Shown: in pieces, positions 5,376 through 7,303 of the stretch | How the letters are laid out: each line of letters starts with the position of its first letter | Position numbering within the stretch: position 1 is the first letter of the stretch | NCBI GenBank assembly: GCA_027335545.1 | Contig: DAHWHV010000150.1 | Location: forward strand, 1 to 7,303 | Length of the DNA: 7,303 bases | From: Clostridia bacterium | Lineage (GTDB): Bacteria; Bacillota_E; RBS10-35; JAJYVN01 | Direction: 5' to 3' | Notes under the pieces: generated by a model | The model's database searches: none | What the model saw: only the letters and a program-made list of their open reading frames with translations | What the model was told of the DNA's origin: nothing | Made by a program: the position numbers and the translations under genes

Positions 5376-5732
5376 GTCGTGGAACCCGGTGCGACCAGAC
5401 GGCGGCACCGGATGGGCCGGATGGAGCCGGTCGGGACCCGGCGGGCCCGGGGCGGCGGACGCAACCCCTGTTCGGGCCTGTCCCGCCCCGGGCCTGCTTC
5501 AGGGACCACGCGGGACCACCCGACCCCCGGTCGCTCCGCCCGAGCCCATCCCGAGGGCCGGCTCCGTCGCAGCCGGCCACCCCGCCGGCCGACCCTGCGC
5601 ACTGCACCCCCCGGGGCCGACCCGGCCTGGGGGCGTGGGTGGCGCAGGCCCGGGCCGCGCCCGGCGACGCGCCACCGGCCCCCCCGGTGCCCGCCGGGGT
5701 GGGGAAGCCGTATGCTGGGGCGTGCGCCGCAC

Positions 5733-5775
5733 GGCCCGGCCGCACGGGCCGGGCCCGCCGCACGGGCCCGGCCCG
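5733..5775 (+). promoter_or_regulatory. Overlapping, mutually exclusive GC hairpins
   Basis: GGCCCGGCC (5733-5741) pairs perfectly with GGCCGGGCC (5747-5755). The second arm lies inside CGGGCCGGGCCCG (5745-5757), which pairs perfectly over 13 bp with CGGGCCCGGCCCG (5763-5775). Both loops are five bases. The middle segment can pair with either neighbour but not both, the geometry of an attenuator or riboswitch expression platform. It is about 185 bases upstream of the amidohydrolase start. The arms are pure G/C, so chance or recent local duplication (CCGCACGG recurs) is a real alternative. Confidence 0.35.
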
Positions 5776-5897
5776 CAGCGGTCCGCCGCACAGGGGGATT
5801 CCGGCCCGGGGCCGGTCCGACCTGCCAGCGGGGCCGCCCCAAGGAGTTGCGGGTCCGCGGCGCGAAGTCGACCGGGGTGGCCGTGCGTCCGCCGGAG

Positions 5898-5945
5898 GTG
5901 CCCCGCTCCGTCGCGTCGACGCGAGTCGCGCGGACGGAGCGGCAC
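5898..5945. promoter_or_regulatory. Long inverted repeat just upstream of the amidohydrolase ribosome binding site
   Basis: CCGCTCCGTC (5903-5912) and GACGGAGCGG (5933-5942) are perfectly complementary. Beyond a 2-base bulge (5901-5902) the stem gains GTG/CAC (5898-5900, 5943-5945). The enclosed 20 bases include most of a perfect 12-bp palindrome, CGCGTCGACGCG (5912-5923). The structure ends 5 bases before the GAGGG that serves the GTG start at 5960. It could be a repressor operator, a terminator for upstream transcripts, or a hairpin that gates translation. Confidence 0.5.
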
Positions 5946-5959
5946 AGGCGAGGGCAGGG

Positions 5960-7252
5960 GTGGCGGATCGCGGCGTGAACGAGGCGGTGCGGGGACCCGC
6001 GCAGGCCCACGGCAGGGAAGCCTGTGCGCAGCGGGGCCGGGCGGCGGGGCCGTCCCGGGGCGAGCCCGACGGCGCGGCGGAGGCGGCGGCCCTGCTGGGG
6101 CGGGCCCGTGACCTGGGCCCACAGCTGGTCGCCTGGCGGCGCCACCTGCACGCCCACCCCGAGTTGTCCTTCCAGGAGACGGACACCGCCGCCTACCTCG
6201 CCGCGGAGTTGGAGGCGGGCGGCCTGCGCGTCACGCGCCCGATGCCCAACGCGGTGCTCGCCGAGATCGGCGGCCGGTCCGCCGGCCCCGTCGTGGCGTT
6301 GCGCGCGGACATCGACGCCCTGCCCATCCCCGAGGAGACGGGGCTGCCCTTCGCGTCCCGGCGGCCGGGCGTGATGCACGCCTGCGGCCACGACGGGCAC
6401 GCGGCGATCCTGCTCGGCGCCTCCCGGCTGCTGGCCGGCCAGACCGGCCTGCCGGGCCGGGTGCGCCTCCTCTTCCAACCCGGGGAGGAGGTGCCGCCGG
6501 GCGGGGCGGGGGAGCTGATCGCCCGCGGCGCGCTGGAGGGCGTGGCGGCGATCTGCGGGCTGCACCTGTGGTCCCCGCTGCCGGTCGGCGCGGCCGTGCT
6601 GACCGCGGGACCGGCCTGGGCGGCCGCGGACCGCTTCCGTGCCGTGCTGCGCGGGCGCGCCGCCCACGGCGCCAAGCCGGACGAGGGGGTCGACGCCCTG
6701 GAGGCGGCCTGCCGCTGCGTCTCGGCCCTGCAGAGCATCGTCAGCCGGTCGGTGAGCCCGCTGGCCCCGGCCGTGGTCACCGTCGGGCGCATGCAGGCCG
6801 GGGAGGCCTTCAACGTGATCGCGGGCTCGGCCGTGCTGGAGGGAACGGTGCGCGCCTTCGACGAGGGCGTGCGCCAGGTGGTCCGCGCGCGGGTGGCCGC
6901 CGTCCTGGAGCACACGGCGGCGGCCGCGGGGGCCGAGCTGGAGCTGGAGTACGTGGACGGCTACCCCCCACTGGTCAACGACCCCGTCGTGACGGCGGTG
7001 GTGCGCGGCGCCGCCGCGGACTGCCTCGGGGAGGGGGCGGTGCGCTCCGGGCCCCTGGAGATGGCCGCGGACGACTTCGCCCGCTACCTGCGGCACGTGC
7101 CTGGCTGCTACCTCTCCCTGGGGGCCACGCCCGCGGGTAGCCCCGGCTACCCGAACCACCACCCGCGCTTCGATATCGAAGAGTCGGTGCTGCCGGTTGG
7201 CGCGGCGATCCTGGCGACAGCGGCCCTGCGCCTGCTGCGGCGCCCCGCCTGA
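5960..7252 (+). CDS. M20D-family metallo-amidohydrolase (N-acyl-amino acid / hippurate hydrolase type)
   Basis: The 430-residue protein shows the complete M20D motif set: WRRHLHAHPELSFQE (59-73), ALRADIDALPI (113-123), MHACGHDGHAAILLG (139-153), LLFQPGEEVPPGGA (170-183), CGLHLW (199-204), RAAHGAKPDEGVDAL (233-247), GEAFNVI (281-287), MAADDFARYL (368-377) and YPNHHPRFDIEESV (397-410). Expected metal ligands are Cys142, His144, Glu177, His202 and a histidine of the HHP motif (400/401), with Glu176 as general base. The family hydrolyses N-acyl or aryl-acyl amino acids, releasing the amino acid in the cytoplasm; the acyl group cannot be predicted. GTG at 5960 is chosen because GAGGG (5950-5954) lies 5 bases upstream; GTG at 5975 is the alternative. 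Either gives about 40 residues before the first conserved motif, of low-complexity charged sequence. The gene is alone on this strand and preceded by a strong dyad. Confidence 0.9.
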   Translation: MADRGVNEAVRGPAQAHGREACAQRGRAAGPSRGEPDGAAEAAALLGRARDLGPQLVAWRRHLHAHPELSFQETDTAAYLAAELEAGGLRVTRPMPNAVLAEIGGRSAGPVVALRADIDALPIPEETGLPFASRRPGVMHACGHDGHAAILLGASRLLAGQTGLPGRVRLLFQPGEEVPPGGAGELIARGALEGVAAICGLHLWSPLPVGAAVLTAGPAWAAADRFRAVLRGRAAHGAKPDEGVDALEAACRCVSALQSIVSRSVSPLAPAVVTVGRMQAGEAFNVIAGSAVLEGTVRAFDEGVRQVVRARVAAVLEHTAAAAGAELELEYVDGYPPLVNDPVVTAVVRGAAADCLGEGAVRSGPLEMAADDFARYLRHVPGCYLSLGATPAGSPGYPNHHPRFDIEESVLPVGAAILATAALRLLRRPA

Positions 7253-7261
7253 CCGGCGCGG

Positions 7262-7279
7262 GCCCGGGGCCGCCCGGGT
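7262..7279 (+). terminator. Short GC hairpin after the amidohydrolase gene
   Basis: CCCGGG (7263-7268) and CCCGGG (7273-7278) form a perfect 6-bp stem with loop GCCG, extended by a G-U pair. It begins 9 bases after the TGA stop. No T-tract follows before the window ends. It is a possible terminator, but each arm is itself a palindrome, so the assignment is weak. Confidence 0.3.
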
Positions 7280-7303
7280 GCGGCGGGACCGGATCCGGGG
7301 CAG

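Larger units (their letters stand above)
5328..5959. other. Divergent intergenic region, unusually structured
   Basis: The region separates the epimerase gene (minus) from the amidohydrolase gene (plus). Open frames through it translate to Pro/Arg/Gly-rich sequence and none is called. Besides the tandem repeat, overlapping hairpins and long dyad listed separately, it holds a near-perfect 10-bp direct repeat (GGGACCACGC / GGGACCACCC, 5502-5521), CACCGG/CCGGTG (5673-5689) and CCGGCC/GGCCGG (5801-5815). TATGCT at 5711-5716 resembles a -10 box but has no -35 partner at 17 bases. An AAGGAG at 5841-5846 leads to no credible start. Confidence 0.5.

Noticed and set aside
5328..5408. Upstream ATG starts for the epimerase (5408 or 5345)
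   Set aside because: Neither has a ribosome binding site, and the 10-bp tandem repeat would be translated across frames. The ATG at 5327 has GGAGGG upstream.
5507..5520. Minus-strand T-box-like sequence (CGGGTGGTCCCGCG)
   Set aside because: It differs from the T-box core at two conserved positions, including the A of the bulge. The matching 3' arm is missing and the downstream gene is a sugar epimerase.
5267..7162. A 631-codon minus-strand open frame opposite the amidohydrolase
   Set aside because: It is the antisense shadow of a gene with a complete M20D motif set and has no protein character of its own.

Overview
The window is extremely GC-rich, with a strong G/C bias at third codon positions, GGAGG-type ribosome binding sites and several GTG/TTG starts. 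This fits a high-GC bacterium. The style of the proteins suggests a thermophilic high-GC Bacillota (Thermaerobacter/Symbiobacterium-like), but an actinobacterium cannot be excluded, because no rRNA or other marker is present. At this GC content almost every frame stays open, so I called genes on protein character, recognised motifs, ribosome binding sites and stop context rather than on ORF length.

Layout, left to right: (1) the N-terminal end of a macro-domain gene on the minus strand, cut by the window edge; (2) a gene-free stretch (119-614) with several inverted repeats, one resembling the conserved T-box core, and a 17-bp stem abutting the next stop codon; (3) an uncharacterised 172-residue protein on the minus strand with C-x2-C and C-x-C pairs; (4) a divergent intergenic region (1134-1635); (5) a small plus-strand gene of 66 codons whose coding signal continues in the -1 frame for 23 more codons; (6) a strong hairpin and then a complete xylulokinase gene, xylB (plus); (7) convergent to xylB, a two-helix small membrane protein and an aldose 1-epimerase family protein, both on the minus strand; (8) a 632-bp divergent region with a 3 x 10-bp tandem repeat, two mutually exclusive GC hairpins and a long inverted repeat; (9) a complete M20D-type metallo-amidohydrolase (plus), with a hairpin just after its stop.

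The clearest functional theme is sugar use: xylulokinase phosphorylates D-xylulose, and the epimerase-family protein would interconvert aldose anomers. They are convergent, however, so they are not one operon, and no xylose isomerase, transporter or regulator is visible here. The amidohydrolase and the macro protein are separate housekeeping or salvage functions. No mobile element, CRISPR array, tRNA or rRNA was seen. The best candidates for something new are the split small gene at 1636-1904, the structured leader of the amidohydrolase gene, the 172-residue cysteine-motif protein, and a recurring pattern of stable hairpins next to stop codons without a T-tract.
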